Source of the DNA: Virgisporangium aurantiacum | GTDB taxonomy: Bacteria; Actinomycetota; Actinomycetes; Mycobacteriales; Micromonosporaceae | NCBI RefSeq assembly: GCF_016863635.1 | Contig: NZ_BOPG01000017.1 | Coordinates: forward strand, 109,506 to 173,505 | Length of the DNA stretch: 64,000 nucleotides | Direction of reading: 5' to 3' | The notes under the pieces: model-generated | Databases searched by the model: none | What the model was told of the DNA's origin: nothing | What the model saw: the letters and a program-made list of their open reading frames with translations, nothing else | In this document: positions 51,234 to 59,880 of the stretch, one piece after another | How the letters are laid out: each line of letters starts with the position of its first letter | How positions within the stretch are numbered: position 1 is the first letter of the stretch | Made by a program: the position numbers and the translations under genes

Positions 51234-52172
51234 CTACCGCAACTGGCCGGCCGCCAGCCCGCTCTGCACCTGGCGGTGGAACGCGATGTACCCGATCAGC
51301 ACCGGCAGCATCGCGATCGACATTCCCGCGAACAGGCCGCTGAAGTCGCCCTGGTAGCCCTCGTTCACCGCGAGCGCCGTGAGCCCCTGCGCCAGCACCC
51401 AACGCTTCTCCGCGCCCTCGCCCTGCATCAGCACGATCGGCAACACGTACTGGTTCCACTGGAACAGGAAGTTGAAGATGCCGACGCTCACCAGCCCCGG
51501 CCGGGCCATCGGCAGCATCACGCGGAAGAACAGTCCATAGTGGCCGCAGCCGTCGACCATCGCGGCCTCCGCCACCGAGTTCGGCAGCGTGCGGAAGAAC
51601 GCGGTGAGGAAGAAGACGGTGAACGGCAACGAGTACGCCGCGTACACGAGGATGAGCCCCGGCAGCGTGCCCAGCAGCCCGAGGTTCTTCACCACGAAGA
51701 ACAGCGGCACCAGCGCCAGGAACACCGGGAACATCATGCCGCCGACGAACGCGTAGTACACCACGCGGCTGCCGCGGAACCGGTACCGCGCCAGCACGTA
51801 CGCCGCCATCGCGCCGAAGAGCATCGTCAGGAAGAGCGCACCGATCACCACGATGGCGCTGTTGAGGAAGTACCGGCCGATGTGCGCCTCGTTCCACGCC
51901 CGGCCCCAGTTCTCCCACCGCAGTTCGCCCGGCAGCCCCCACGGGTCGGTGAGAATCTCCTGGTCGCTCTTGAACGAACTGAGCACCGCCCACAGCAGCG
52001 GCAGCGTGGTGAGCAGCGCCCAGGCGATCAGGAAACCGTGCGAGAGAAGGGGAACGATACGGCCGCCGTCGCGCGCCGGCTTCGGGGTCGGCTCGCGCTC
52101 CGTCTGTTCGTCCTTTGTGGACGTCGTGAGCCCCGTCGCCTCCTTCGGCGACAAATCAACTGCTTCAGCCAT
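51234..52172 (-). CDS. NgcG-type amino-sugar ABC transporter permease
   Basis: This is a 312-aa MalG/NgcG-type permease from the ATG at 52172, with a charged N-terminal extension of about 40 residues and six helices. The EAA loop is in VAEAAMVDGCGHYGLFFRVMLP, near residues 205-226. It overlaps the stop of the preceding permease by one base (TGATG). It completes a three-gene importer in the murein-sugar island and probably brings in N-acetylglucosamine, MurNAc or a disaccharide. The ATPase gene is again missing, as in other actinomycete sugar importers served by MsiK. Confidence 0.87.
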   Translation of the reverse strand: MAEAVDLSPKEATGLTTSTKDEQTEREPTPKPARDGGRIVPLLSHGFLIAWALLTTLPLLWAVLSSFKSDQEILTDPWGLPGELRWENWGRAWNEAHIGRYFLNSAIVVIGALFLTMLFGAMAAYVLARYRFRGSRVVYYAFVGGMMFPVFLALVPLFFVVKNLGLLGTLPGLILVYAAYSLPFTVFFLTAFFRTLPNSVAEAAMVDGCGHYGLFFRVMLPMARPGLVSVGIFNFLFQWNQYVLPIVLMQGEGAEKRWVLAQGLTALAVNEGYQGDFSGLFAGMSIAMLPVLIGYIAFHRQVQSGLAAGQLR

Positions 52173-53092
52173 CAGAGCTCCACCCGGTCTCGGCGGGTGA
52201 CCCGCAAGAACATCGCCGCCACCGTCAGCGTGAGGAAGAACATCGCGACCCCGATCGCCGACGCGTATCCGAAGTGTGCCTCCTTGAACGCGGTGTCGTA
52301 CAGCCGGAGCCCCACCACGTCGGAGGAGAACCCGGGGCCGCCGTCGGTGATGATCTGTACCACGGCGAACGCGTCGATGGCGAGGATCGCCAGGTACACC
52401 CACGCGACCTGGATCGTGTCCCACACCAGCGGAACGGTGACCCGTAGCAGAGTGGTGACGCGGTTCGCGCCGTCGAGCAGGGCCGCCTCGTAGATGTCCC
52501 GCGGGATCGACTGCATCGCGGCGCTGAACAGCACCACGTAGAACCCGACGTTGCTCCACAGGAGGACCAGCGCGACGCACCAGAACGCGAACCGCGGGTC
52601 ACCCAACCAGGGCTGGGCCAACGAGCCCAGCCCCACCGCCTCCAGCGCACCGTTGATCAGGCCGCTGTTCGGCGAGTACATCTCCTTCCACAGCACGCCG
52701 ATGATGGCGACCGACAGCACCTGCGGGAAGAAGTACACGACGCGGTACACGCCGGCACCGCGCACCCCGTGCACTCCCACCCGGTCCCGCCGGCCGCCGA
52801 CGCTGATCATCGACGCGAAGAACAGGCCGAGCACGATCGTCACCACCGGCAGCAGCACCAGCAGGATCGCGTTGTGTTTCAACGCGTTCCAGAAGTACTT
52901 GTCGTCGACGATCCGCCGGAAGTTGTCGAGACCGACGAAGTCGTAGTCGGGCGACAGCCCGCCCCAGTTCGTGCCGGCGATCTGGAACGCCTGCGCGTAC
53001 GGCGACACCACGAAGATCCCGTACAGCAGCAGCGGCGGCACGAGGAAGGTCGCGACGAACAGCCGCCTGCTCCACCTGTTCCTGACCGACAT
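52172..53092 (-). CDS. NgcF-type amino-sugar ABC transporter permease
   Basis: This is a 306-aa MalF/NgcF-type permease from the ATG at 53092. It has six helices and an EAA loop at IYEAALLDGANRVTTLLRVTVP, near residues 203-224. A loop of about 20 residues rich in Gly and Arg (SVGGRRDRVGVHGVRGAG) lies between the early helices. Both ends overlap neighbours by TGATG, so the three transporter genes are translationally coupled. It forms the channel with the NgcG-type partner. Confidence 0.88.
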   Translation of the reverse strand: MSVRNRWSRRLFVATFLVPPLLLYGIFVVSPYAQAFQIAGTNWGGLSPDYDFVGLDNFRRIVDDKYFWNALKHNAILLVLLPVVTIVLGLFFASMISVGGRRDRVGVHGVRGAGVYRVVYFFPQVLSVAIIGVLWKEMYSPNSGLINGALEAVGLGSLAQPWLGDPRFAFWCVALVLLWSNVGFYVVLFSAAMQSIPRDIYEAALLDGANRVTTLLRVTVPLVWDTIQVAWVYLAILAIDAFAVVQIITDGGPGFSSDVVGLRLYDTAFKEAHFGYASAIGVAMFFLTLTVAAMFLRVTRRDRVEL

Positions 53093-54501
53093 CAGACCCG
53101 CTTGAACTTCTTGATCGTGTCGTCCTTCGCGATCTCGTCGGCGCCTTTCTGGCACTGGTCGACGAACTGCGCCGAGTTGATGCGCTTGGCAAGGAGGTCG
53201 GCGCACGCGGAGTTGACCAGGTTGCGCTCCAGCTTGCGGTAGTACGAGTTGTAGAGCCAGTTGAACGTGTTCTTCCCGGCCCCCTGGATCATCTTGGTCA
53301 CCGAGGTGAGACCGGGTCCCAGCTCGATACCCTCCGCCGACCCGGCGACCACCGTGAGGCTGCTGACCTTCCGGGTGAAGTCGGAGGCGCCCTTCTTCGA
53401 CAGCATGACCCGCAGGTACTCCAGCCCGCCACGCCCGTTCTTCGCCTTGGCCGGCACGATGAACGGCTCACTGCCGGTGCCCCGGAACGCCTCGAACGGC
53501 AGCTTGTCGCCCTTGGTGAGGCTGGGCGGCGGCGCGACGGCCATGTTGAACCCGGGCGGCGTCACCGCCTTCTGCTCGTTCTCCAGCCACGAGCCGCACG
53601 AGATGAACACGGCGTTGCCGTTGCACCACTCGGTCTGCGCCTTGATATGGTCCATGCCCTCGGCGCCGGGCTGGAGGAACCCGTCGACCGCGAGCTGGTA
53701 GTACGCGTCGGCGGCGGCCTTGACCGCCTCGTGCTTCCACGCGTTGGGTTCGAGGTTGTCGATCGCCTTGAGCACGTCGGTGCCGCCGAGCTTCGCCGCG
53801 GCCATGAGGATCGGCCAGCTCATGTAGCGGGCGTGCACGCCGGTGTAGGTCCACGGGTTCATGCCGGCCGCCTTGATGGTGCGGCACAGCGAGATCATCT
53901 CGTCCCAGGTCTTCGGGTACTGCCAACCCTTGTCGTTGAACAGCTTCTGCGAGTACCAGATGCCGTAGGCGGAGTACGCGTAGTTGAGCGACAGGAACTT
54001 GCCGTCGTACGAGCCGGCGTCGACCACGCCGGGCAGGATCGTGTCCTTGACCGTCTTCTTCGGGTCGTCGAGGCTGGGCGCGGCGAGCAGGTCGCCGAGG
54101 TCGGCCAGCGCGCCCTGCGACACGAGGCCGTTGAAGTCGATCTGGCTGCTGCCCGAGTTGTTCACGACGTCCGGCGGGTCACCGGCGACGAACCGCGGCT
54201 GCAGCGTCTGCGAGATCTGCTGGGTGGCGGAGTGCTTGATCTCGGCCTTCGGCCAGCGCTCCTTGTACATCGCCTCGTGCGACTTCGCGTACTCCTCGCC
54301 GAAGCCGCCGTTGAAGATGACCACTTCCAGCGGCGCGTCCTCCTTGACGCCCAACGGGTTGGCGGCGTTGGCGTCCGCCTTGGCGTCGTCCTTCTTGTCG
54401 TCGCCGCCCATCGCGCAACCGGTCAGCGCGCTCGCGCCGGCCATCGCGCCGACAGCGGCCCCCGCGTGCAGTAAGCCGCGCCGACTGATCGTTTGTGCCA
54501 T
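53092..54501 (-). CDS. NgcE-type N-acetylglucosamine/diacetylchitobiose-binding lipoprotein
   Basis: This is a 469-aa extracellular solute-binding protein. A twin-arginine signal (SRRGLLHAGAAVG) ends in the lipobox LTGC, so Cys29 should be lipidated. The mature part begins with a charged linker and then EVVIFNGGFGEEYAKSHEAMY, typical of NgcE. The two-lobe fold of cluster B binding proteins is expected. Related proteins bind GlcNAc or chitobiose. In this island MurNAc or GlcNAc-MurNAc is also a plausible ligand. It is 57 bases downstream of the serine hydrolase gene on the same strand and is coupled to the permeases. Confidence 0.85.
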   Translation of the reverse strand: MAQTISRRGLLHAGAAVGAMAGASALTGCAMGGDDKKDDAKADANAANPLGVKEDAPLEVVIFNGGFGEEYAKSHEAMYKERWPKAEIKHSATQQISQTLQPRFVAGDPPDVVNNSGSSQIDFNGLVSQGALADLGDLLAAPSLDDPKKTVKDTILPGVVDAGSYDGKFLSLNYAYSAYGIWYSQKLFNDKGWQYPKTWDEMISLCRTIKAAGMNPWTYTGVHARYMSWPILMAAAKLGGTDVLKAIDNLEPNAWKHEAVKAAADAYYQLAVDGFLQPGAEGMDHIKAQTEWCNGNAVFISCGSWLENEQKAVTPPGFNMAVAPPPSLTKGDKLPFEAFRGTGSEPFIVPAKAKNGRGGLEYLRVMLSKKGASDFTRKVSSLTVVAGSAEGIELGPGLTSVTKMIQGAGKNTFNWLYNSYYRKLERNLVNSACADLLAKRINSAQFVDQCQKGADEIAKDDTIKKFKRV

Positions 54502-54558
54502 GTCGTTGCTCCTGCCCTATGTGGTGGTTCCTGGGAGTCTGGATTTTGCAGGTGGGGC

Positions 54559-56421
54559 TCAGGAGTTCGCCGGCGCCCAACCGTCGGCGACGAACCTGCC
54601 CGCGTCGGCGCCCTCACCGGCGAACAACACACCGCCGGATGTACGGGGGTCGAGCACGAGGACGTGGTCGGTGTAGACGCCGCGGCCCTGTGCGGCGACG
54701 TCGGTCTTGTAGCTCCAGCGGAGGTGGGTGGTGCCCGTCGGCACCGGAGCCGTGACGTACCACCATTCCCGGCCGCCGTAGCCGGTGAGGCTGCCGGTGG
54801 TGACGGAGAAGCGACGCGTCAACGTCCGCAGCGACAGTGTGGCCGGCACCCAGTTCTGCCCGCCGTCGGGCGAGGTCTCGACGAGCACGCTGTCGTAGCG
54901 CGGTTCGGTGTCGTACCAGAGCAGGAACGACGCGACGGCCGCGGCGCCGGCCGGTTTCCGCAGCGGCGCGGTGAGCGTCACGGTGGCGTTGTCGCGCCGT
55001 TGGGTGCGCCACGCGGTGCCGCCGAGCACCGGCCGCACCGCGTGCGCGTCGGCGAACGACCGGGCGAGCGCCCGCCGGGCGACCGTGTTCGTTCCCCAGC
55101 CCCGGTCGGGGTGCACCCGGTTGCTCAGCACGATGAGGAACGAATGCTGGAGCGGGTCGATGACGATCGACGTGCCGGTGAAACCGGTGTGCCCGAACGT
55201 CACCGGCGTCACCAGCGCGTCCATGTAGGAGTGCTTGGCGAGTTCGAAGCCGAGGCCGCGGTCGCTCTCCGGGTAGCGCTCCTCGATGCCGGCGTTGTAG
55301 TTGACCAGCGCCTGGCGCACGGTGGCCTCGGCGAGGATCCGCCTGCCCTTGTACGTGCCGCCGTTCAGCAGCATCTGGCACAGGATCGAGAGGTCGTCGG
55401 CGGTGGAGAACAGCCCGGCGTGTCCGGCGACGCCGCCCAGTGCCCAGGCGTTCTCGTCGTGCACCTCGCCCCAGACCATGCCGCGCCCCACGTAGGGCTG
55501 GTACTCGGTGGCCGCGATCCGGTTCCGCTTCTCGGGGCCGGGGTTGTAGCCGGTGTCGCGCATCGCCAGCGGCGCGGTGATTCCGTCGCGCACGGCCGTC
55601 GCCAGGTCTTTTCCGGTGACGCGCTGAATCAGCTCGCCCAGCGCGATGAGCCCGATGTCCGAGTACACGTACTGGTTACCGGGCGACGTGCCGGCGACGA
55701 GCGGGGTGGCCAGCGCCGCCGCGAGCCGCGTCTCCGGGGTCGGGTACGTGCTGTAGAACGGCAGGAACGCCGGCAGGCCCGAGGTGTGCGTCAGCAGGTT
55801 CTTCACGGTGATCGCGGCCTTGCCGCCGGCCGCGAACTCCGGCACGTACGTGGCGACCGGCGCGTCGAGGTCGACCTTCTTCCGCTCGACCTGCTGCAGC
55901 AGCACGATCGTGGTGAACAGCTTCGAGATCGACGCCAGGTCGTACATGGTGTCGACCCGGGCCGGGATCTGCTCCGACTCCGGCAGTTCGGTGCCGACGC
56001 GCAACGGCGGCGCGCCGACCGCGCTGTAGCGCACCGCGTCGCCGACCGCGAACCGTTGCACCACAACGCCGTTGTGCGCCGCGAGCACCACGGCGCCGGC
56101 GTAGGTCGGCCAGTTCTGGTGGTCGGGCGTGGGCTGCAGGTACGACTCCGCGATGCCGCGCAGCGCGTTGACCGGCTCGGCCAGCAGGCCGGCGTCTCTC
56201 GCGGTGCCGGGACGCAGCGTGTCGCGCCGGAACCGGATCTCGTCGGGGGTGACCGTCGGCGGCCCTTCCGCGAGCGCGGCCGCCTCCGGTCCGGCAAACC
56301 CGGCGGCCACGTCAGGCCCCACGGGTTCGCGAATCGGGGTGGCGCCGGCCGGGCCCGCGGCGGTGACGCCGACGGTGAGGCAAGCGAGCACGCACAACGG
56401 TACCGACCATCGACGCATCAT
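54559..56421 (-). CDS. Secreted serine hydrolase of the AmiE/YbbE (beta-lactamase fold) type
   Basis: This is a 620-aa exported protein from the ATG at 56421, with GGAGAGG five bases upstream. A Sec signal peptide ends near ATA/GATP. The penicillin-binding fold has the nucleophile Ser in LASISKLFTT (SxxK), the Tyr in YVYSDIG, and the HTG of the third motif in TFGHTGFTG. A C-terminal beta domain of about 150 residues follows. In Bacillus the gene next to nagZ/namZ (amiE, ybbE) encodes an N-acetylmuramyl-L-alanine amidase of this fold. The same role fits here: removing the stem peptide from MurNAc outside the cell. It is divergent from nagZ. Confidence 0.8.
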   Translation of the reverse strand: MMRRWSVPLCVLACLTVGVTAAGPAGATPIREPVGPDVAAGFAGPEAAALAEGPPTVTPDEIRFRRDTLRPGTARDAGLLAEPVNALRGIAESYLQPTPDHQNWPTYAGAVVLAAHNGVVVQRFAVGDAVRYSAVGAPPLRVGTELPESEQIPARVDTMYDLASISKLFTTIVLLQQVERKKVDLDAPVATYVPEFAAGGKAAITVKNLLTHTSGLPAFLPFYSTYPTPETRLAAALATPLVAGTSPGNQYVYSDIGLIALGELIQRVTGKDLATAVRDGITAPLAMRDTGYNPGPEKRNRIAATEYQPYVGRGMVWGEVHDENAWALGGVAGHAGLFSTADDLSILCQMLLNGGTYKGRRILAEATVRQALVNYNAGIEERYPESDRGLGFELAKHSYMDALVTPVTFGHTGFTGTSIVIDPLQHSFLIVLSNRVHPDRGWGTNTVARRALARSFADAHAVRPVLGGTAWRTQRRDNATVTLTAPLRKPAGAAAVASFLLWYDTEPRYDSVLVETSPDGGQNWVPATLSLRTLTRRFSVTTGSLTGYGGREWWYVTAPVPTGTTHLRWSYKTDVAAQGRGVYTDHVLVLDPRTSGGVLFAGEGADAGRFVADGWAPANS

Positions 56422-56450
56422 CAACACCTCTCCACATGTCGATGGCCAGG

Positions 56451-56475
56451 ATGAATGTTTCCTTCGTGAGTTTCA
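56451..56475. promoter_or_regulatory. Putative MurR operator in the amiE/nagZ divergent region
   Basis: The 13-mer at 56451-56463 (ATGAATGTTTCCT) matches 11 of 13 bases of the palindrome before murR (AGGAAAGTTTCCT). A second GTTTC follows 13 bases later (56470-56474). It lies in the 107-bp region between the divergent serine hydrolase and NagZ genes, where one regulator could control both directions. Confidence 0.5.
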
Positions 56476-56528
56476 AGTGGGTCGAAGGTTATTGCCATCG
56501 AACGGTGACCCTAGTACGTTCTGCTGCC

Positions 56529-58358
56529 ATGCGGACGCGATCGGTCGCAGTTCTCACCCTCGCCGTCGCGTTGGCGGGTGCCGGTTCGCCGCCCCCAGCG
56601 GCGGCCGGCACCCCTGTGCCGGTCGCCGACCGCACGACACCGGCGGCCGGCCCCATCGCGTCCCCCATCGACCGTCTTCTCTCCGGCATGACGTTGCCGC
56701 AGAAGGTCGGCCAGCTCTTCACCGTCTACGCCTACGGTGCCGACGCGGACGCGCCGGCCGCCGCCGACGCCGCGACCAACCGTCGCCTCTACGGCGTCGA
56801 CACGCCAGCGCAGGTGGTGTCCAAGTACCACCTCGGCGGGGTCATCTACTTCGCGTGGACCAACAGCCTGCAGAACCCGCGCCAGGTCACGGCGCTGAGC
56901 AACGGGCTGCAGGCGGCTGCCGGCGGCGTCCCGTTGATGATCTCCACCGACCAGGAGAGCGGGGTCGTGTCGCGCCTGCCGGCGCCGGCCACCCAGTTCC
57001 CCGGCAACATGGCGCTGGGCGCCGGTAGGAACGTGCTCGACGCCTTCACCGCCGCGCAGATCACCGGGCGGGAACTGCGCGCGGTGGGCATCGGGCAGGC
57101 GTGGGCACCGGTCGCCGACGTGAACGTGAACGCGGCCAACCCGGTGATCGGGGTGCGCTCGTTCAGCAGCGACCCGATCCTCACCGCGGGCCTCACCGCG
57201 AGCCAGGTGCTCGGGCTCCAGCTCGGCGCGAACACCTCGGCCGCCGCCAAGCACTTCCCCGGGCACGGCGACACCAACGTCGACAGCCACACCGGCCTGC
57301 CGGTCATCAACCACACCCGCGCGGAGTGGAACCGCGTCGACGCGCCGCCGTTCCGCGCGGCCGTCACCGCCGGGGTCGACGCCATCATGACCGCGCACAT
57401 CGTGGTGCCGGCGCTCGACCCGTCCGGCGATCCGGCGACGCTGTCGCGGCCGATCGTCACCGGCCTGCTGCGCGGCGAACTCGGCTACCGGGGCGTCGTC
57501 GTCACCGACTCGCTCGCGATGGAGGGCGTGCGGCAGAAGTACGGCGACGACCGGGTGCCCGTCCTGGCGCTGAAGGCCGGTGTCGACCAGCTGCTGATGC
57601 CGCCGAACCTGGACGTCGCCTACAACGCCGTCCTCACGGCCGTCGCCGACGGCGAACTCACCGAGGCCCGCATCGACGAGTCGGTGCGCCGGATCCTCAC
57701 GCTCAAACAGAAGCGCGGCCGGTTGTCGTGGACGCCGCTCGACCCGGGAGCCGCCGAGCGCACCGTCGGGCAACCGGCGCACCAGCGCGCGGCGCAAGGC
57801 GTCACCGACCGCACGGTCACGGCGATCCGCAACGACGCGGGTCTGCTGCCTTACCCGGGCACCGGAAAATCGGTGCTCGTCACCGGATGGAACTCCTCCG
57901 TCTACAACAACGTGCCGGCACTCGCCGGCTCGCTGGCCGCACGGGGGGCCAGCGCGTCGGCACTCGTCACCAATTTGCCGACCGACGCACAGATCACCGC
58001 GGCGGTCACAGCCGCCGGCACGACGGATCTGACCGTCGTCCTCACCTCCCGGGCGTGGGACACGACGACGGCGGATCCGGGTGGACGCCAGCAGGCGCTG
58101 ATTCGGGCGCTGGTGGCGACGGGACGCCCGGTTGTGGTGGTCGCGGTGCGCGATCCCTACGACATCGCCCACCTGCCGGGCGTCACCACCTATCTTTCGA
58201 CGTACAGCTTCACCGCGGTCGCGATGGAATCGTTGGCCAAGGTCCTGCTCGGTGTCACGGCGCCGCACGGAAGGCTTCCGGTCCCGATCCCCGTCGCGGG
58301 TGATCCGGGCACCGAGCTGTACCCGTTCGGCCATGGTCTCAGTTGGAGGACTTCATGA
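56529..58358 (+). CDS. nagZ: Secreted GH3 beta-N-acetylglucosaminidase (NagZ type)
   Basis: This is a 609-aa GH3 enzyme from the ATG at 56529, with a Sec signal peptide (ending near PAAAG). NagZ-specific motifs are clear: KHFPGHGDT, with the catalytic His246 and neighbouring Asp, and the nucleophile Asp327 in VVTDSLAMEG. A C-terminal GH3_C domain (about 420-609) is present, as in the two-domain Bacillus NagZ. It cleaves GlcNAc from MurNAc or muropeptide ends outside the cell. It is coupled to the NamZ gene by ATGA. The open frame continues upstream to 56436, but that stretch holds the operator-like site and is not needed. Confidence 0.9.
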   Translation: MRTRSVAVLTLAVALAGAGSPPPAAAGTPVPVADRTTPAAGPIASPIDRLLSGMTLPQKVGQLFTVYAYGADADAPAAADAATNRRLYGVDTPAQVVSKYHLGGVIYFAWTNSLQNPRQVTALSNGLQAAAGGVPLMISTDQESGVVSRLPAPATQFPGNMALGAGRNVLDAFTAAQITGRELRAVGIGQAWAPVADVNVNAANPVIGVRSFSSDPILTAGLTASQVLGLQLGANTSAAAKHFPGHGDTNVDSHTGLPVINHTRAEWNRVDAPPFRAAVTAGVDAIMTAHIVVPALDPSGDPATLSRPIVTGLLRGELGYRGVVVTDSLAMEGVRQKYGDDRVPVLALKAGVDQLLMPPNLDVAYNAVLTAVADGELTEARIDESVRRILTLKQKRGRLSWTPLDPGAAERTVGQPAHQRAAQGVTDRTVTAIRNDAGLLPYPGTGKSVLVTGWNSSVYNNVPALAGSLAARGASASALVTNLPTDAQITAAVTAAGTTDLTVVLTSRAWDTTTADPGGRQQALIRALVATGRPVVVVAVRDPYDIAHLPGVTTYLSTYSFTAVAMESLAKVLLGVTAPHGRLPVPIPVAGDPGTELYPFGHGLSWRTS

Positions 58359-59659
58359 GTTCGGGTCTCGACAGGCGGCGCCTGCTGCAAACGAGTGCGG
58401 TGGGCGTCGCGGGGGTGGCCGCCGGCGGGCTGGGTGGTGTCGCGCCGGCGGCCGCCCGGCCCGGGCTGATCCCGCGCATCCCGGTGAAGACCGGAATGGA
58501 CCGGCTGGCCGCCAAGAACTGGGGCGAGCTGCGCGGCAAGCGGGTCGGCGTCGTCTCCAACCCCACCGGCGTCGACCGCGAGTACCGGCACCTGGTCGAC
58601 CGCATGCACGCCGACGGCATCACCATCGGCGGCGTCTTCGGCCCGGAGCACGGGTTCCGAGGCTCGGCCCAGGCGGGCGGCAGCGAGGGGACGGGCATCG
58701 ACGCCCGCACCGGCCTGACCGTCTACGACGCCTACGTCGCCAGCCAGGCAAAGTGGGCGCAGATGCTCACCGCGTCGGGCGCGGAGGTCGTGGTGTTCGA
58801 CATCCAGGACGTCGGGGTCCGCTTCTACACCTACATCTACACGCTCTACGACTCGATGGTCGCGGCCGCGCGATTGGGGTTGCGCTACATCGTGCTCGAT
58901 CGACCGAACCCCATCGGTGGACGCGCGTACGGCCCGATGATGACCGCGGGCTACACGTCCGGCGTGGGACGCAAGGAGATCGTGCAGCAGCACGGCATGA
59001 CGGTCGGCGAGCTGGCGAAGTTCTACAACGGCGAGTTCCTGCCGGCCGAGGCGGGCCGTTCGGTCGACCTGGAGGTCGTCACCTGTCAGGGCTGGTTCGG
59101 CCGCCTGCGGGCCGGCGACACCGACCTGCCGTGGGTGCTGCCCAGCCCCAACATGCCCACCCCCGACACGGCGGTGGTGTACCCGGGCACCGGGATGTTC
59201 GAGGGCGTGGCGTCGCTGTCGGAGGGCCGCGGCACCACCCGTCCGTTCGAGCTGATCGGCGGGCCGGCGTGGGACTACCACTGGTGCGACGCCGTCGTCG
59301 CGCAGAACCTGCCCGGCGTGGAGTTCCGCGAGGCGTACTTCACGCCCACGTTCAACAAGTTCGCCAACCAGATGTGCGCCGGCATCGAGGTCAAGGTCAC
59401 CGACCAGGCCGCGTTCGACCCGATCCGCACCGGCGTGGCGATGCTCGTCGAGGCCCGCAAGTTCGCCGCGTTCCAGTGGCGGGTCGACAACACCAGCCGG
59501 CCGTACTGGATCGACCTGCTCACCGGGTCGACCCGCATGCGCACGATGATCGACGCCGGCGCGCCCACCGACGAGGTCGTCGGCGCCTGGTCGGCTGAAC
59601 TTGCCGCGTTCGACGCCCGGCGCAGGAAGTATCTGATCTACTCTCGGCTCGGGTCATGA
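58355..59659 (+). CDS. namZ: Exo-beta-N-acetylmuramidase (GH171, DUF1343)
   Basis: This is a 434-aa exported protein with a twin-arginine-like signal (DRRRLLQTSAVGVAG), from the ATG at 58355 preceded by GGAGGA. DUF1343/GH171 motifs are clear: VGVVSNPTGVD, then FGPEHGFRG with Glu98-His99, DIQDVGVRFYTYIYTL and VLDRPNPIGG. NamZ enzymes release MurNAc from the non-reducing end of disaccharides lacking GlcNAc, so it works after NagZ. The gene is coupled to nagZ. In Bacillus the homologous ybbC lies in the same nagZ-amiE-murQ neighbourhood, which supports the assignment. Confidence 0.88.
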   Translation: MSSGLDRRRLLQTSAVGVAGVAAGGLGGVAPAAARPGLIPRIPVKTGMDRLAAKNWGELRGKRVGVVSNPTGVDREYRHLVDRMHADGITIGGVFGPEHGFRGSAQAGGSEGTGIDARTGLTVYDAYVASQAKWAQMLTASGAEVVVFDIQDVGVRFYTYIYTLYDSMVAAARLGLRYIVLDRPNPIGGRAYGPMMTAGYTSGVGRKEIVQQHGMTVGELAKFYNGEFLPAEAGRSVDLEVVTCQGWFGRLRAGDTDLPWVLPSPNMPTPDTAVVYPGTGMFEGVASLSEGRGTTRPFELIGGPAWDYHWCDAVVAQNLPGVEFREAYFTPTFNKFANQMCAGIEVKVTDQAAFDPIRTGVAMLVEARKFAAFQWRVDNTSRPYWIDLLTGSTRMRTMIDAGAPTDEVVGAWSAELAAFDARRRKYLIYSRLGS

Positions 59660-59831
59660 ACATCGTGCTCGCGATGCCCGACCTGTTCACGGCCCGGATG
59701 GCCTCGGCGCCGGCGCCGCCTGGACTGAGGAGTGCAGGGAGCGCAGCGACCGGAGCGACGAGGGAAGGCGGCGCCTCAGAGGCGCTGGGGCCCGCGCGCG
59801 CGGAGGCGCGCGCATCAGGCTCGGTCCCAGT
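59656..59831 (+). other. Non-coding or relic stretch after namZ
   Basis: An ATG overlaps the namZ stop (ATGA) and opens a frame beginning MNIVLAMPDLFTARM. The frame then runs into low-complexity sequence (GAGCGCAGCGACCGGAGCGACGAGG) and into the kinase gene on the other strand. The start may be a relic of a truncated gene, but I cannot name it. The low-complexity part resembles intergenic purine-rich GAGCG repeats of actinomycetes. Confidence 0.3.
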
Positions 59832-59872
59832 CCTGGACCGCGCCGGTGGGGTCAGCACCGGCGCGGTCCAGG
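59832..59872. terminator. Bidirectional hairpin terminator, 17-bp arms
   Basis: Perfect 17-bp arms (59832-59848 and 59856-59872) close a 7-base loop between the convergent ends of namZ and the sugar kinase gene. It begins 8 bases from the kinase stop. Confidence 0.82.
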
Positions 59873-59880
59873 GCGTTGCG

